Source of the DNA: an uncultured Selenomonadales bacterium
Lineage (GTDB): Bacteria; Bacillota; Negativicutes; Selenomonadales; Selenomonadaceae
Direction: 5' to 3'
DNA: 64,000 nucleotides
NCBI GenBank assembly: GCA_947304355.1
Contig: CAMZAX010000004.1
Span: 49,609 to 113,608 of the forward strand
Part shown: positions 35,523 to 42,972 of the stretch, piece after piece
Layout of the letters: every line of letters begins with the position of its first letter
Numbering within the stretch: the stretch's first letter is position 1
Notes under the pieces: generated by a model
The model's input: the letters and a program-made list of their open reading frames with translations, nothing else
Databases searched by the model: none
Told to the model about the DNA's origin: nothing
Made by a program: the position numbers and the translations under genes

Positions 35523-36326
35523 TCACATTGCGACGATGGCGATACCCTTGGCGTCTGCAAGCGAAACCATCTGTTCGCGTTCGACAAGCAAAGTCTTGCC
35601 CGCCTCGATAGCAAGAGCCGTTGCGCCGACCTTCGCCATGTTTTCAATCGTGCGATAACCGACCGTGGGCATGTCGAAACGGTTATCCTGTTGCGGCTTG
35701 GAAACTTTGGCGACGACCGCGCCGCCGCAAGCCAACTGCCCGCCGCGTTCAATGCAAGCGTCCGTACCTTCAATCGCCTCCAACGCCATGACTGCGCGGC
35801 TTTTGACGACGACGGTTTGACCGATGTCAAGGCGACCGAGTTCCTTGGCAATGCGGAAGCCGAATTCCATATCCTGCCGTTCAAGTTCGGTGGGCTCGCG
35901 TTTGGTTATGGTGCCCCTGCGCGGCATAAGCTTACGAATCAACGCGGTCTGGTCGAAGGCTTGAATGCCCGCCTTGGCAAGTTCGCGAACGAACGCCATC
36001 ATAATCGTATCGTCCTTCCTGTCGGGCAGGCTCATGATAAGTTGCAACATGCGCATATCGGGCTGAACCGCGCCGTTGAAGAGCAACTCCTTGGTGACTT
36101 TGCCAATCATGGTTACCTTTTCGACTTGGTTGCTCTTGAGGTAATTCAAAATGGCGTCGAGTTGCGCGACGCTGATAAATTGATAATCCTTCGAGAACTG
36201 TGCGATAGCCGGGTCGCTGTCCGCGAGCAGTCCCACGGCGTAGACTTCGTAGCCGAGCTGTTTGGCGGCGCGTGCACATTCGACGGGCAGTTTGCCGACG
36301 CCCGCCAAGATTCCGAGTTTCTCCAT
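35523..36326 (-). CDS. lpxI: UDP-2,3-diacylglucosamine diphosphatase LpxI
   Basis: 267 aa DUF1009 family. LGILAGVGKLPVECARAAK at the start, PDMRMLQLIMSLPDRKDDT in the middle and DMPTVGYRTIENM near the end are LpxI-like. It hydrolyses UDP-2,3-diacyl-GlcN to lipid X on the cytoplasmic side, replacing LpxH. ATG at 36326 has GGAGG seven bases upstream; the upstream extension is translated repeat array F. lpxB, commonly next to lpxI, is not here. Confidence 0.92.
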   Translation of the reverse strand: MEKLGILAGVGKLPVECARAAKQLGYEVYAVGLLADSDPAIAQFSKDYQFISVAQLDAILNYLKSNQVEKVTMIGKVTKELLFNGAVQPDMRMLQLIMSLPDRKDDTIMMAFVRELAKAGIQAFDQTALIRKLMPRRGTITKREPTELERQDMEFGFRIAKELGRLDIGQTVVVKSRAVMALEAIEGTDACIERGGQLACGGAVVAKVSKPQQDNRFDMPTVGYRTIENMAKVGATALAIEAGKTLLVEREQMVSLADAKGIAIVAM

Positions 36327-36345
36327 TATAAAACCTCCGATAATC

Positions 36346-36420
36346 AATGCGTAATTCGTAATGCGTAATGCGCAATTAAGGTCGAATTCATTACGCATTG
36401 CGCATTTCGCATTCCTAATT
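36346..36420 (-). repeat. heptanucleotide repeat array F (AATGCGT units and complement)
   Basis: AATGCGT/AATGCGC units at about 36346-36378 are followed by ATTACGC/ATTGCGC/ATTTCGC units at about 36389-36413. A different heptamer from arrays A-E but with the same 7-base period and the same inverted layout. Confidence 0.85.
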
Positions 36421-36425
36421 GCTTT

Positions 36426-36779
36426 TCAAACTTTAATGGCGGGCATGGTTGCGGCAAGTCGTTTTGCCTCCGCCGCGCGCTGACGAAGCTGATCTTCAAC
36501 GAACTCGTGAAACTTGGAAGACAGCACCGACAGCGATATAAAAACTTCGTTTTCGGTCTGAGTTTCGTGACGCCGCTGCGCCATAATATCCTGCGCCAGC
36601 CGCGTGGAAGTTTCAACCGTAACTTTATTGCCGCGATCCCAATTCGTCAAATCGGTCTGCACGTATTCGCGTATGATGTCCGCGCCCGCGTCGTCGAGTT
36701 TCCTGCCGTCAAATTTCAGCGTCGTCTGTATAGAGTTGGCAGTCCACGCGGCAAGATCGGCAATCTCTTTGCTTGTCAT
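36426..36779 (-). CDS. hypothetical protein between lpxA and lpxI
   Basis: 117 aa, soluble, mostly helical, charged. Segments include WTANSIQTTLKFDGRKLDD and SSKFHEFVEDQLRQRAAEA. No signal peptide, membrane segment or motif that I recognise. It lies 12 bases downstream of lpxA in the LPS transcription unit, so a role connected with lipid A or a structural role is possible, but this rests on position only. Confidence 0.65.
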   Translation of the reverse strand: MTSKEIADLAAWTANSIQTTLKFDGRKLDDAGADIIREYVQTDLTNWDRGNKVTVETSTRLAQDIMAQRRHETQTENEVFISLSVLSSKFHEFVEDQLRQRAAEAKRLAATMPAIKV

Positions 36780-36791
36780 GAAGTCACATCC

Positions 36792-37628
36792 TTATTTATC
36801 GTCGAAGTCGCGCCGTTCGCGACAAATGCCCCGTTCGGCGTTGCGCAAGAAGCGCAGGAAGTGTTCAACCTCCTCGCAAGAGTCAACCTCCTGCTCAATG
36901 ACGGCAATCGCCTCCGGCAAGCTCAAGCCCGAACGGTACAGAATTTTGTACGCCTTTTTGATAAGCCGCCGACTTTCGAGCGGAACGCCAGCGCGCGATA
37001 TGCCGACGTTGTTTAAGCCGACGACTTTGGCGGGGTGTCCGTCGACAATCGTGTAGGGCACCACGTCTTGAACGAGTTTGCTCATGCCGCCGACCATTGC
37101 GTTGCGCCCGATTTTAACGAACTGGTGAACGCCCGCCATTCCGCCGATAACCACGCGGTCTTCAACGATTGCGTGACCCGCGCAACTTGCCAAATTGCTC
37201 ATGATGACATGGTTGCCGAGCGTGCAGTTGTGCGCCACGTGAATATAAGCCATAAGCAGGCAGTCGCTGCCGATACGCGTTTCGTTGCCTTCGCCCGTCG
37301 CGCGGTGAATCGTCGCGCCTTCGCGTATAGTCGTCCTGTCGCCGATTACGGTGGAGCTGCGTTCGCCCTTGAACTTCAAATCCTGCGGCGCGGCACCGAC
37401 CGACGCGAATTGATAAACCCGGCACTCTTTGCCGAGACTCGTCCACTTTTCGATAACCGCGTGGGGGCCGATAACCGAGCCGTCGCCGATTTCCACTTCG
37501 TCGCCGATAACGCAGTAAGGTCCGATTGTGACGTTTTCGCCGAGCCGTGCGCTGTCCGCAATGACCGCGCTTGGATGAATATTCGTGCCGCCCGTGACGA
37601 ATTCGCCTTTGCTGTCAAAATTAATCAT
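36792..37628 (-). CDS. lpxA: UDP-N-acetylglucosamine acyltransferase LpxA
   Basis: 278 aa. The N-terminal two thirds is a left-handed beta helix of hexapeptide repeats (IHPSAVIADSARLGENVTIG onward). The catalytic His is in HVAHNCTLGNH, with the C-terminal helical region from GISRAGVP to the end. First acylation of lipid A synthesis. Length slightly exceeds the 262-aa E. coli enzyme because of a charged tail. Follows array G. Confidence 0.95.
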   Translation of the reverse strand: MINFDSKGEFVTGGTNIHPSAVIADSARLGENVTIGPYCVIGDEVEIGDGSVIGPHAVIEKWTSLGKECRVYQFASVGAAPQDLKFKGERSSTVIGDRTTIREGATIHRATGEGNETRIGSDCLLMAYIHVAHNCTLGNHVIMSNLASCAGHAIVEDRVVIGGMAGVHQFVKIGRNAMVGGMSKLVQDVVPYTIVDGHPAKVVGLNNVGISRAGVPLESRRLIKKAYKILYRSGLSLPEAIAVIEQEVDSCEEVEHFLRFLRNAERGICRERRDFDDK

Positions 37629-37640
37629 TCCATTTACTCC

Positions 37641-37718
37641 TTAGGGACTAGGGACTAGGGACTAGGGACTAGGGCTTTTGTTCTCATTCCTAATTCCTAA
37701 TTCCTAATTCCTAATTGC
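37641..37718 (-). repeat. heptanucleotide repeat array G (GGGACTA units then TAATTCC units)
   Basis: Four GGGACTA units (37643-37673) and four ATTCCTA units (37686-37715). The two halves are not exact complements, so two heptamer subfamilies meet here. Confidence 0.85.
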
Positions 37719-37721
37719 CTT

Positions 37722-38162
37722 TCAAAGTTCGTTGTGACCTTTGAGCACGAAAGTAAAATCGGCAACGGCAACCAATTTGTCGTCAACATAGCCGTCGGTA
37801 TGCAACACGCCGAAGAGCCCGCGCACCTTGACAATTTCAGCTTTAGTAATGAGCGTGTCGCCGGGGACGATCATTTTTTTGAACTTGATGTTGTCCATTG
37901 CGCCGAAGAGCGCGATTTTGCCGCGATGTTCTTCGGGATAAAGCATAGCGACGCCGCCGACTTGCGCCATAGCCTCAAGCTGAAGCACGCCGGGCATTAT
38001 GGGATGATTGGGGAAGTGTCCGCGAAATTGCGGCTCGTTCATTGTGATGTTTTTCAAGCCCGTCGCCGACTTGAACGGGTCTATCTCCAAAATTCTGTCG
38101 ACCATGAGCATGGGCGGGCGGTGCGGCAAAATTTTCATGATGTCTTCAATTTCCAATACCAT
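37722..38162 (-). CDS. fabZ: 3-hydroxyacyl-ACP dehydratase FabZ
   Basis: 146 aa hot-dog dehydratase. IMKILPHRPPMLMVDRI and the active-site GHFPNHPIMPGVLQLEAMAQ with catalytic His and Glu. Acts in type II fatty-acid elongation and competes with LpxA for hydroxyacyl-ACP, which is why it lies beside lpxA and lpxC in many diderms. Confidence 0.96.
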   Translation of the reverse strand: MVLEIEDIMKILPHRPPMLMVDRILEIDPFKSATGLKNITMNEPQFRGHFPNHPIMPGVLQLEAMAQVGGVAMLYPEEHRGKIALFGAMDNIKFKKMIVPGDTLITKAEIVKVRGLFGVLHTDGYVDDKLVAVADFTFVLKGHNEL

Positions 38163-38178
38163 TTATGTCACTCCTTTG

Positions 38179-38216
38179 TAGGGACTAGTAACTAGGGACT
38201 AGGTTCTTGTTCCTTG
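38179..38216 (-). repeat. heptanucleotide repeat array H
   Basis: Short array: GGGACTA, GTAACTA and GGGACTA units followed by TTCTTGTTCC. Located between lpxC and fabZ. Confidence 0.7.
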
Positions 38217-39032
38217 ATAAATCTTTTTTGCGAGCTGAGTGTTTAACGCGTGCCCCGAAGCCGCCGCCACGATATGACAATTAAAAATGCCCGCGAGCCG
38301 CAAGTCTCCGATAACGTCCAGAATCTTGTGGCGGACGAGTTCGTCGGGATATTTCAAGTCGTTGAGCCAGCCCGCGTCGTTGTAGACGATGACATTTTCA
38401 ATCGTGCCGCCGAGCCCCAAGCCCATTTCGTGCAACGCGTCGATTTCCTTTTCGTAGGCGATGGTTCGCGCAGGTGCAATTTCCGTCGCGTAAATTTTTT
38501 CGGTTATCTCGAAGTCGGCGTATTGAATGCCAATCAGCGGGTGCGGATTGACGGACACGAAGCTGACGCGGAAGCCGTCATAGGGCAAAGCCATAACGAA
38601 ACGCTTGCCGTCGTCGCCGTCGACGCGGTAAATTTTTTCCAAGCGAATAATTTTGCGCGGCGCGTCCTGTTCGACGATGCCCGCCGCCTGAATCAAGTTG
38701 AAAAAGTCGATTGAGTTGCCGTTGAGGACGGGCGGTTCTTCCGCGCTGATTTCAATCTCGCAGTTGTCGATTCGGCAGGCGTTGAGCGCGCTTAGCAGGT
38801 GTTCGATTGTGAAGACTCGCGCGCCGTTTTCTTCCAGCGTCGTCGCGCGCAGCGTTGCCGTGACGTTGGCGGCGTTGGCGTGAATCTTCGGGCGGTCGGG
38901 CAAATCCGTTCGCAAAAAAATTATTCCGCTGTCGACGTCGGCAGGTTTCAGTTCAAGCCGAACGTCTTTGCCGGAATGGAGCCCGACGCCGCAACAGGAA
39001 ACTTTACCGCTTAAAGTTCGCTGTCTCTGCAA
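38199..39032 (-). CDS. lpxC: UDP-3-O-acyl-N-acetylglucosamine deacetylase LpxC
   Basis: 277 aa zinc deacetylase, the committed step of lipid A synthesis. Zinc ligands are the His of IEHLLSAL (about residue 78) and His and Asp of HKILDVIGDL; a further conserved His is in AASGHALN. TTG start at 39032 with AAGGGGG seven bases upstream. First gene of the LPS transcription unit; an extended -10 promoter is about 35 bases upstream. Confidence 0.95.
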   Translation of the reverse strand: MQRQRTLSGKVSCCGVGLHSGKDVRLELKPADVDSGIIFLRTDLPDRPKIHANAANVTATLRATTLEENGARVFTIEHLLSALNACRIDNCEIEISAEEPPVLNGNSIDFFNLIQAAGIVEQDAPRKIIRLEKIYRVDGDDGKRFVMALPYDGFRVSFVSVNPHPLIGIQYADFEITEKIYATEIAPARTIAYEKEIDALHEMGLGLGGTIENVIVYNDAGWLNDLKYPDELVRHKILDVIGDLRLAGIFNCHIVAAASGHALNTQLAKKIYQGTRT

Positions 39033-39065
39033 GACCTAACCCCCTTTCAGAAAAAATTCCCGCTT

Positions 39066-39094
39066 ATTATAGCATTAAAGGTTTGCAACGTCGA
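39066..39094 (-). promoter_or_regulatory. promoter of the LPS gene cluster (upstream of lpxC)
   Basis: Minus strand: perfect TATAAT at 39066-39071 with the extended -10 TGC before it; the -35 TCGACG (39089-39094) is poor and 17 bases away. No other strong promoter was noticed between here and rnhB. Confidence 0.6.
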
Positions 39095-39108
39095 CAAATT
39101 TTTGACGC

Positions 39109-39142
39109 AAAAAAAATCTGCCGTATCGAACGACGCGGCAGA
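39109..39142 (-). terminator. rho-independent terminator after oadA
   Basis: Minus strand: TCTGCCG and CGGCAGA form a perfect 7-bp stem around 12 bases, followed by eight T. Confidence 0.85.
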
Positions 39143-39167
39143 AAAAATTTTATGGCTATGAAACAAG

Positions 39168-40553
39168 TTATCTCTTGTAAGCGGTGACGGGCTTGTAGTG
39201 TTTTTTGAAGAATTCCTCGGCGACTTGCGGGAAGAGCGCGTAACTCAGAACGTCTTCGTCGGTCGGGTTGAGGAAGCCCTTGTTGATGACTTCGTCTTTG
39301 AACTGCGCGAAGGTTTCGCCCTTGGCGTCTTCAATCGAGCAATCTTCGATGATTTGGTCTTCGGGGATTTTGAGCGTCTTTGTAATGAATTCACGGTCGA
39401 CGGGGACGGGCGTGCGTCCGAATTTGCCGCGAACCATGTCTTTGAATTCGTTGGGAACGAGTTTGTAACGTTCGCCCGCAATGACGTTCATTGTCGCTTG
39501 CGTGCCGACGATTTGGCTTGACGGCGTGACGAGCGGCGGGTAACCTGCGTCAGCGCGGACGCGCGGCATTTCGTCGAGCAAGTCTTGATACTTATCCTCT
39601 TCGCCGGCGTCGCGGAGCTGTTTGACGAGGTTGGACAACATGCCGCCGGGGATTTGGAAGTCGAGAACGTTGACGTTGATGTCGAAGTAGCCGGGCAGAT
39701 TGAATTCTTGAATCAGTTCCTTTTTGACGCCGAGGAAGTGTTTCGCAATGGGCGTCATTGCTTGACGGTCAAGCCCGGTGTCGCGTTCTTGACCCGCCAA
39801 CATTGCGACGATCGTTTCGGTGCAGGGTTGCGACGTGTCGCTTGCGAACGGACTCAACGCGCAGTCAACGATGTCAACGCCCGCCTCAATCGCCTTGAGG
39901 TAAGTCGCGTGACCGAAGCCGCTGGTGCAGTGCGTGTGCAATTCGACGGGAATATCCAAGCCGGCTTTGAGTTTCTTAACGAGGTCGTCGGCAGCGTAGG
40001 GCGCGAGCAAGCCGCTCATGTCCTTAATGCAGACGGAGTGGCAACCCATTTCCTGCAGTTCTTTGGCGAGTTCGACGAATTTTTCGTTGGTGTGGACGGG
40101 GCTTATCGTGTAGACAAGACAGCCTTGAACTTCGGGCTTTTCGGGGCATTCGAGTGCGGCTTTGATTGCGACGCGCAAGTTGCGAACGTCGTTAAGGGCG
40201 TCGAAGATGCGGAAGACGCCGATGCCGTGTTTCGACGCGTGCTGAACGAATTTTTCTACCACGTCGTTGGAATAGTGGTTGTAGCCGAGCAGATTCTGTC
40301 CGCGCAGGAGCATTTGAATCGGCGTGTTCTTGAGGTTGGCTTTGAGTTTGTCGAGGCGTTCCCAGGGGTCTTCGTCCAAAAATCTCAAGCAGCTGTCGAA
40401 GGTCGCGCCGCCCCACGCCTCCAGAGCTTTATAACCGATTTTGTCGAGGCTTGCCAACATCGGCTCCATTTGACGATAACGCATACGCGTGGCGCACAGC
40501 GATTGGTGCCCGTCGCGCAAGACTGTTTCCATGATTTGAACCGGTTTCGCCAT
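39168..40553 (-). CDS. oadA: oxaloacetate decarboxylase alpha / pyruvate carboxylase B-type carboxyltransferase without biotin domain
   Basis: 461 aa. Carboxyltransferase TIM barrel: ETVLRDGHQSLCATRM, then KDMSGLLAPYAA with the carboxylated Lys region and HTHCTSGFGHATYLKA with metal-binding His. The C-terminal part is the conserved PYC_OADA region. It stops before the Pro/Ala linker and biotinyl domain (MKM) present in about 590-aa OadA proteins, so a separate biotin carrier must exist elsewhere. Decarboxylates oxaloacetate, in a sodium pump or anaplerotically. ATG at 40553 has GGAGGG upstream. Own consensus promoter and terminator. Confidence 0.88.
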   Translation of the reverse strand: MAKPVQIMETVLRDGHQSLCATRMRYRQMEPMLASLDKIGYKALEAWGGATFDSCLRFLDEDPWERLDKLKANLKNTPIQMLLRGQNLLGYNHYSNDVVEKFVQHASKHGIGVFRIFDALNDVRNLRVAIKAALECPEKPEVQGCLVYTISPVHTNEKFVELAKELQEMGCHSVCIKDMSGLLAPYAADDLVKKLKAGLDIPVELHTHCTSGFGHATYLKAIEAGVDIVDCALSPFASDTSQPCTETIVAMLAGQERDTGLDRQAMTPIAKHFLGVKKELIQEFNLPGYFDINVNVLDFQIPGGMLSNLVKQLRDAGEEDKYQDLLDEMPRVRADAGYPPLVTPSSQIVGTQATMNVIAGERYKLVPNEFKDMVRGKFGRTPVPVDREFITKTLKIPEDQIIEDCSIEDAKGETFAQFKDEVINKGFLNPTDEDVLSYALFPQVAEEFFKKHYKPVTAYKR

Positions 40554-40592
40554 ATATTTCACCCTCCAAAATAATTTTAAAACGTTGCGTCG

Positions 40593-40621
40593 ATTATAGT
40601 TTTTATTTATCGCAATGTCAA
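40593..40621 (-). promoter_or_regulatory. consensus sigma-70 promoter of oadA
   Basis: Minus strand TTGACA (40616-40621), 17 bases, TATAAT (40593-40598): a perfect match at both boxes and optimal spacing, suggesting high expression. Confidence 0.85.
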
Positions 40622-40709
40622 TCAGCGCGCCGAAATTTATAAATGACACTTATGCTACGATTTGCGAACGACGACGACAAAGCGACTGAAAAAAATCTGT
40701 AAAAGAATA

Positions 40710-40738
40710 TTGGCAAGCGGCGCGGGATTATGTATAAT
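40710..40738 (+). promoter_or_regulatory. promoter of minCDE
   Basis: Plus strand TTGGCA (40710-40715), 17 bases, TATAAT (40733-40738), about 40 bases before the minC ATG. Confidence 0.75.
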
Positions 40739-40777
40739 GCAGGCGGAATCATTTTTAATTCACAGGCGGTGATCAAG

Positions 40778-41425
40778 ATGAGTGACATAGTAACGATTAA
40801 GGGGCTCAAATACGGGTTGCAACTGACGTTCGCCAAGGGCGCGACCTTCGACGACGTGCAAGCGAATCTGCTGGACAAGTTGCAATCGGGCAACGGTTTC
40901 TTCATTCGCGGGACGACGGTTTTCGTTCCGAAGGGTTATTTCGCCGAGGAACAGAACGAGGCTCTGCGCAAAATGTTTCACCGGCACGGGATGCTTTTCA
41001 GCACCGAGCTCAAACGCCCGAATCTCGCGCCGCCCTCCCGCGACCGTGACGCTGCCAAGACTTCCGAGCAAAAACTCAAAGCAAGCGTCGAAGAAGCGCA
41101 AAAGATGATGGTAATCAACCACACGGTGCGCGGCGGTCAGGAAGTCAAAGCCAACTGCTCCGTGCTGATTTGCGGCAACGTCAATCCCGGCGCGCAGATT
41201 ATCGCGGGCGGGTCGATTGACATTCGCGGGACGTGTCGCGGTTTCGTGCACGCCGGTGCCTTCGGCGACAAGACCGCTTGCGTCGTTGCCGACAGGTTGA
41301 TGCCCGCGCAGATTCGTATTGCCGACTTAATCGCCCGTGCGCCCGACGAGCCCGAACAAGTCAGCCAAGCCGAACGCGCCATGATTCGCGGCAACCAAAT
41401 TATTTTCGAGCCCGTTTCGCGGTAA
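40778..41425 (+). CDS. minC: septum site-determining protein MinC
   Basis: 215 aa. N-terminal FtsZ-inhibiting domain (residues 1-100) and C-terminal beta-helix dimerisation domain recognised by VRGGQEVKANCSVLICGNVN, IDIRGTCRGFVHAG and the basic end. Inhibits FtsZ assembly away from midcell together with MinD. ATG at 40778 is chosen over the start 16 codons earlier, which lies at the -10 box. Leads the minCDE operon. Confidence 0.94.
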   Translation: MSDIVTIKGLKYGLQLTFAKGATFDDVQANLLDKLQSGNGFFIRGTTVFVPKGYFAEEQNEALRKMFHRHGMLFSTELKRPNLAPPSRDRDAAKTSEQKLKASVEEAQKMMVINHTVRGGQEVKANCSVLICGNVNPGAQIIAGGSIDIRGTCRGFVHAGAFGDKTACVVADRLMPAQIRIADLIARAPDEPEQVSQAERAMIRGNQIIFEPVSR

Positions 41426-41452
41426 AATTTTTTTGTGAAAGGGAAAAGTTTT

Positions 41453-42244
41453 ATGAGCCAAATTTTAGTGATAACCTCCGGCAAGGGCGGCGTCGGCAAG
41501 ACGACCACCACGGCGAATATCGGCGTCGGGCTTGCCATGCGCGGAAACAAAGTCGCGCTGATTGACACCGATACCGGCTTGCGCAACCTTGATCTCTTGC
41601 TAGGCTTGGAAAATCGAATTCTCTACGACCTCGTCGACGTGACAAGCGGGCGCGTCCAATACAAAAAGGCTCTCGTCCGTCACAAGAAATTCGAGAACCT
41701 GTACCTGTTGCCCACGTCGCAGATTAAAGACAAATCCGCCGTCAATCCCGAACAGCTCGTCAAGCTCTGCGACGAAATGAGAAAGGACTTTGACTTTATA
41801 ATCATTGACTGCCCCGCCGGTATCGAACAGGGTTTCAAGACCGCGATAGCCGCCGCCGATACTGCGATTGTCGTGACAATGCCCGAAATTTCCGCCGTGC
41901 GCGACGCCGACAAAATCATCGGTGAGCTGGGTCGCGCCGACAAGGAGAACATTAAGCTTATCGTCAACCGCATTCGCCCGCAAATGGTCGAAAAGGGCGA
42001 CATGCTTGACATGGGCGACATTGACGAAATTTTATCGGTCGGATGTATCGGACAGGTGCCCGACGACGAAAGCGTTGTCGTGGCGACGAACAGAGGCGAG
42101 CCCGTCATCACCATGAACGGCTCGACGGCGGGTCAAGCCTACAAAAACATTGTCGCACGGCTTTGCGGCGAGAGCGTTCCTTTCCTCAAACCGCAAAAGG
42201 AAGGCTTCTTCGCTCGGCTGAAAAAACTTTTCGGCTTGCTGTAA
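41453..42244 (+). CDS. minD: septum site-determining ATPase MinD
   Basis: 263 aa deviant Walker ATPase. ITSGKGGVGKTTTTANIG has the signature Lys, followed by IDTDTGLRNLDLLLGLENR and DCPAGIEQGF. The C-terminal GFFARLKKLFGLL is an amphipathic membrane-targeting helix. Recruits MinC to the membrane and oscillates or is positioned by MinE. AAAGGG lies upstream of the ATG at 41453. Confidence 0.97.
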   Translation: MSQILVITSGKGGVGKTTTTANIGVGLAMRGNKVALIDTDTGLRNLDLLLGLENRILYDLVDVTSGRVQYKKALVRHKKFENLYLLPTSQIKDKSAVNPEQLVKLCDEMRKDFDFIIIDCPAGIEQGFKTAIAAADTAIVVTMPEISAVRDADKIIGELGRADKENIKLIVNRIRPQMVEKGDMLDMGDIDEILSVGCIGQVPDDESVVVATNRGEPVITMNGSTAGQAYKNIVARLCGESVPFLKPQKEGFFARLKKLFGLL

Positions 42245-42256
42245 GGAGGGCTGTCC

Positions 42257-42523
42257 ATGCTTGATGTTTTGAAAAGGGTCTTCGGTATGTCAGAAAAAAA
42301 ATCGGGCGCAGTCGCCAAGGAACGCCTGCAGGTTGTTTTGATTCACGATCGCGCGAGCATTTCGCCGGAGATTATGGAAAAAATTAAGGAAGAAATTATC
42401 AGCGTCCTGTCCAAATACATGAACATAAATCGCACCGAAATGGAGATTGCTCTGGAAAACGACGCCGACTCGGTTGCGTTGGTCGCCAATATTCCCGTCA
42501 ACTCCATGCGTCATGCGCGGTAA
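42257..42523 (+). CDS. minE: cell division topological specificity factor MinE
   Basis: 88 aa. Amphipathic N-terminus (LDVLKRVFG), the MinD-binding segment AKERLQVVLIHDR, then the dimerisation domain (KEEIISVLSKYMNI, then EIALENDADSVALVANIPV). Stimulates MinD ATPase. Third gene of minCDE; terminator follows. Confidence 0.95.
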   Translation: MLDVLKRVFGMSEKKSGAVAKERLQVVLIHDRASISPEIMEKIKEEIISVLSKYMNINRTEMEIALENDADSVALVANIPVNSMRHAR

Positions 42524-42534
42524 AATTTTTCTTG

Positions 42535-42562
42535 AGCGGTCGAAGGCGGCCGCTATTTTTTT
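42535..42562 (+). terminator. rho-independent terminator after minE
   Basis: AGCGGTC (42535-42541) and GGCCGCT (42548-42554) pair with one G-U, followed by seven T. It separates minE from the small toxin-like gene. Confidence 0.8.
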
Positions 42563-42565
42563 GCC

Positions 42566-42594
42566 TTGATTCAATGAGCGTCTTCATGTAAAAT
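42566..42594 (+). promoter_or_regulatory. promoter of the toxin-like small gene
   Basis: TTGATT (42566-42571), 17-base spacer, TAAAAT (42589-42594). The predicted RNA would begin near 42601 with GTCACC, which can pair with GGGTGAC at 42619-42625 to form a 5' hairpin over the leader. Confidence 0.7.
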
Positions 42595-42634
42595 CAGCAC
42601 GTCACCGAGAACTCCTTCGGGTGACGGAAGGGGG

Positions 42635-42654
42635 GTGGCAGGAGTGCTAACGTC
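42635..42654 (+). repeat. direct repeat over the toxin start (copy 1)
   Basis: GTGGCA-GGAG-TGCTAACGTC. The matching copy at 42811-42830 reads GTGGCA-ATTA-TGCTAACGTC (16 of 20 identical). Copy 1 covers the translation start, so RNA from the opposite strand of copy 2 is complementary to it. Confidence 0.85.
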
Positions 42655-42739
42655 GTTTTTGGTGGCGGTCGCAGCAACCGTTGTCGGGAATGTAATTTCT
42701 CACTACGTTTGCAAGTGGCTTGACCGTCACAACAGGTGA
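42644..42739 (+). CDS. 31-aa single-membrane-helix peptide, candidate type I toxin (Fst-like)
   Basis: GTG start at 42644 with AAGGGGGG about eight bases upstream (an in-frame GTG at 42635 would give 34 aa). Reads MLTSFLVAVAATVVGNVI, then SHYVCKWLDRHNR: one hydrophobic helix, a Gly in the V-V-G-N-V pattern and a C-terminal KWLD followed by charged residues. This is the layout of the Fst/Ldr family of type I toxins (short helix, WL-D/x, charged tail). The gene has its own promoter, a 5' hairpin and a strong terminator, and faces a convergent promoter, as in the par locus of pAD1. Peptide toxicity is inference. Confidence 0.65.
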   Translation: MLTSFLVAVAATVVGNVISHYVCKWLDRHNR

Positions 42740-42777
42740 CAAAAGCCCGTGGTTATCGTTACTCTATAAAACGAGCG

Positions 42778-42809
42778 AAAACCCCCGATACCGGTCGGGG
42801 GTTTTCTTT
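42778..42809. terminator. strong terminator shared by toxin mRNA and antisense RNA
   Basis: AAAACCCCCGA (42778-42788) and TCGGGGGTTTT (42795-42805) are perfect complements around six bases. T-rich sequence follows on both strands (TTTTCTTTT on plus; TTTTCGCTCGTTTT on minus). Confidence 0.85.
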
Positions 42810-42810
42810 T

Positions 42811-42830
42811 GTGGCAATTATGCTAACGTC
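42811..42830 (+). repeat. direct repeat (copy 2) in the antisense transcription unit
   Basis: GTGGCA-ATTA-TGCTAACGTC, matching copy 1 at the toxin start. The ten bases TGCTAACGTC are identical. The separation of about 155 bases fits trans pairing between two convergent RNAs. Confidence 0.85.
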
Positions 42831-42856
42831 TCGTTAGAGTTCCTCTAAACACGCGC

Positions 42857-42885
42857 AGTTTATCACAGCAGTAAAAATTTTGCAA
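42857..42885 (-). promoter_or_regulatory. promoter of the candidate antisense RNA
   Basis: Minus strand TTGCAA (42880-42885), 17-base spacer, TAAACT (42857-42862). No minus-strand gene follows before the shared terminator, which implies a short non-coding RNA. Confidence 0.65.
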
Positions 42886-42898
42886 GCCGCAAATCAAA

Positions 42899-42926
42899 GG
42901 AGCCCCCGAATCACTCGGAGGCTCCC
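42899..42926 (-). terminator. rho-independent terminator after ompM copy 1
   Basis: Minus strand GAGCCTCCGA and TCGGGGGCTC pair around a short loop, followed by CTTTGATTT. It separates ompM from the antisense promoter. Confidence 0.7.
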
Positions 42927-42972
42927 GTTATTTACGTTATGAGATTGTCACCGCCCGAAAGCGTCTGTCGGC

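Larger units (their letters stand above)
42775..42850 (-). ncRNA. candidate antitoxin antisense RNA of about 75 nt
   Basis: Predicted from a minus-strand promoter at 42857-42885 and the shared terminator at 42778-42809. It would contain CTAACG/CGTTAG, a small 5' hairpin, and the complement of direct repeat copy 2, which pairs with the toxin translation start. Its 3' end overlaps the toxin mRNA 3' end. Confidence 0.55.
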
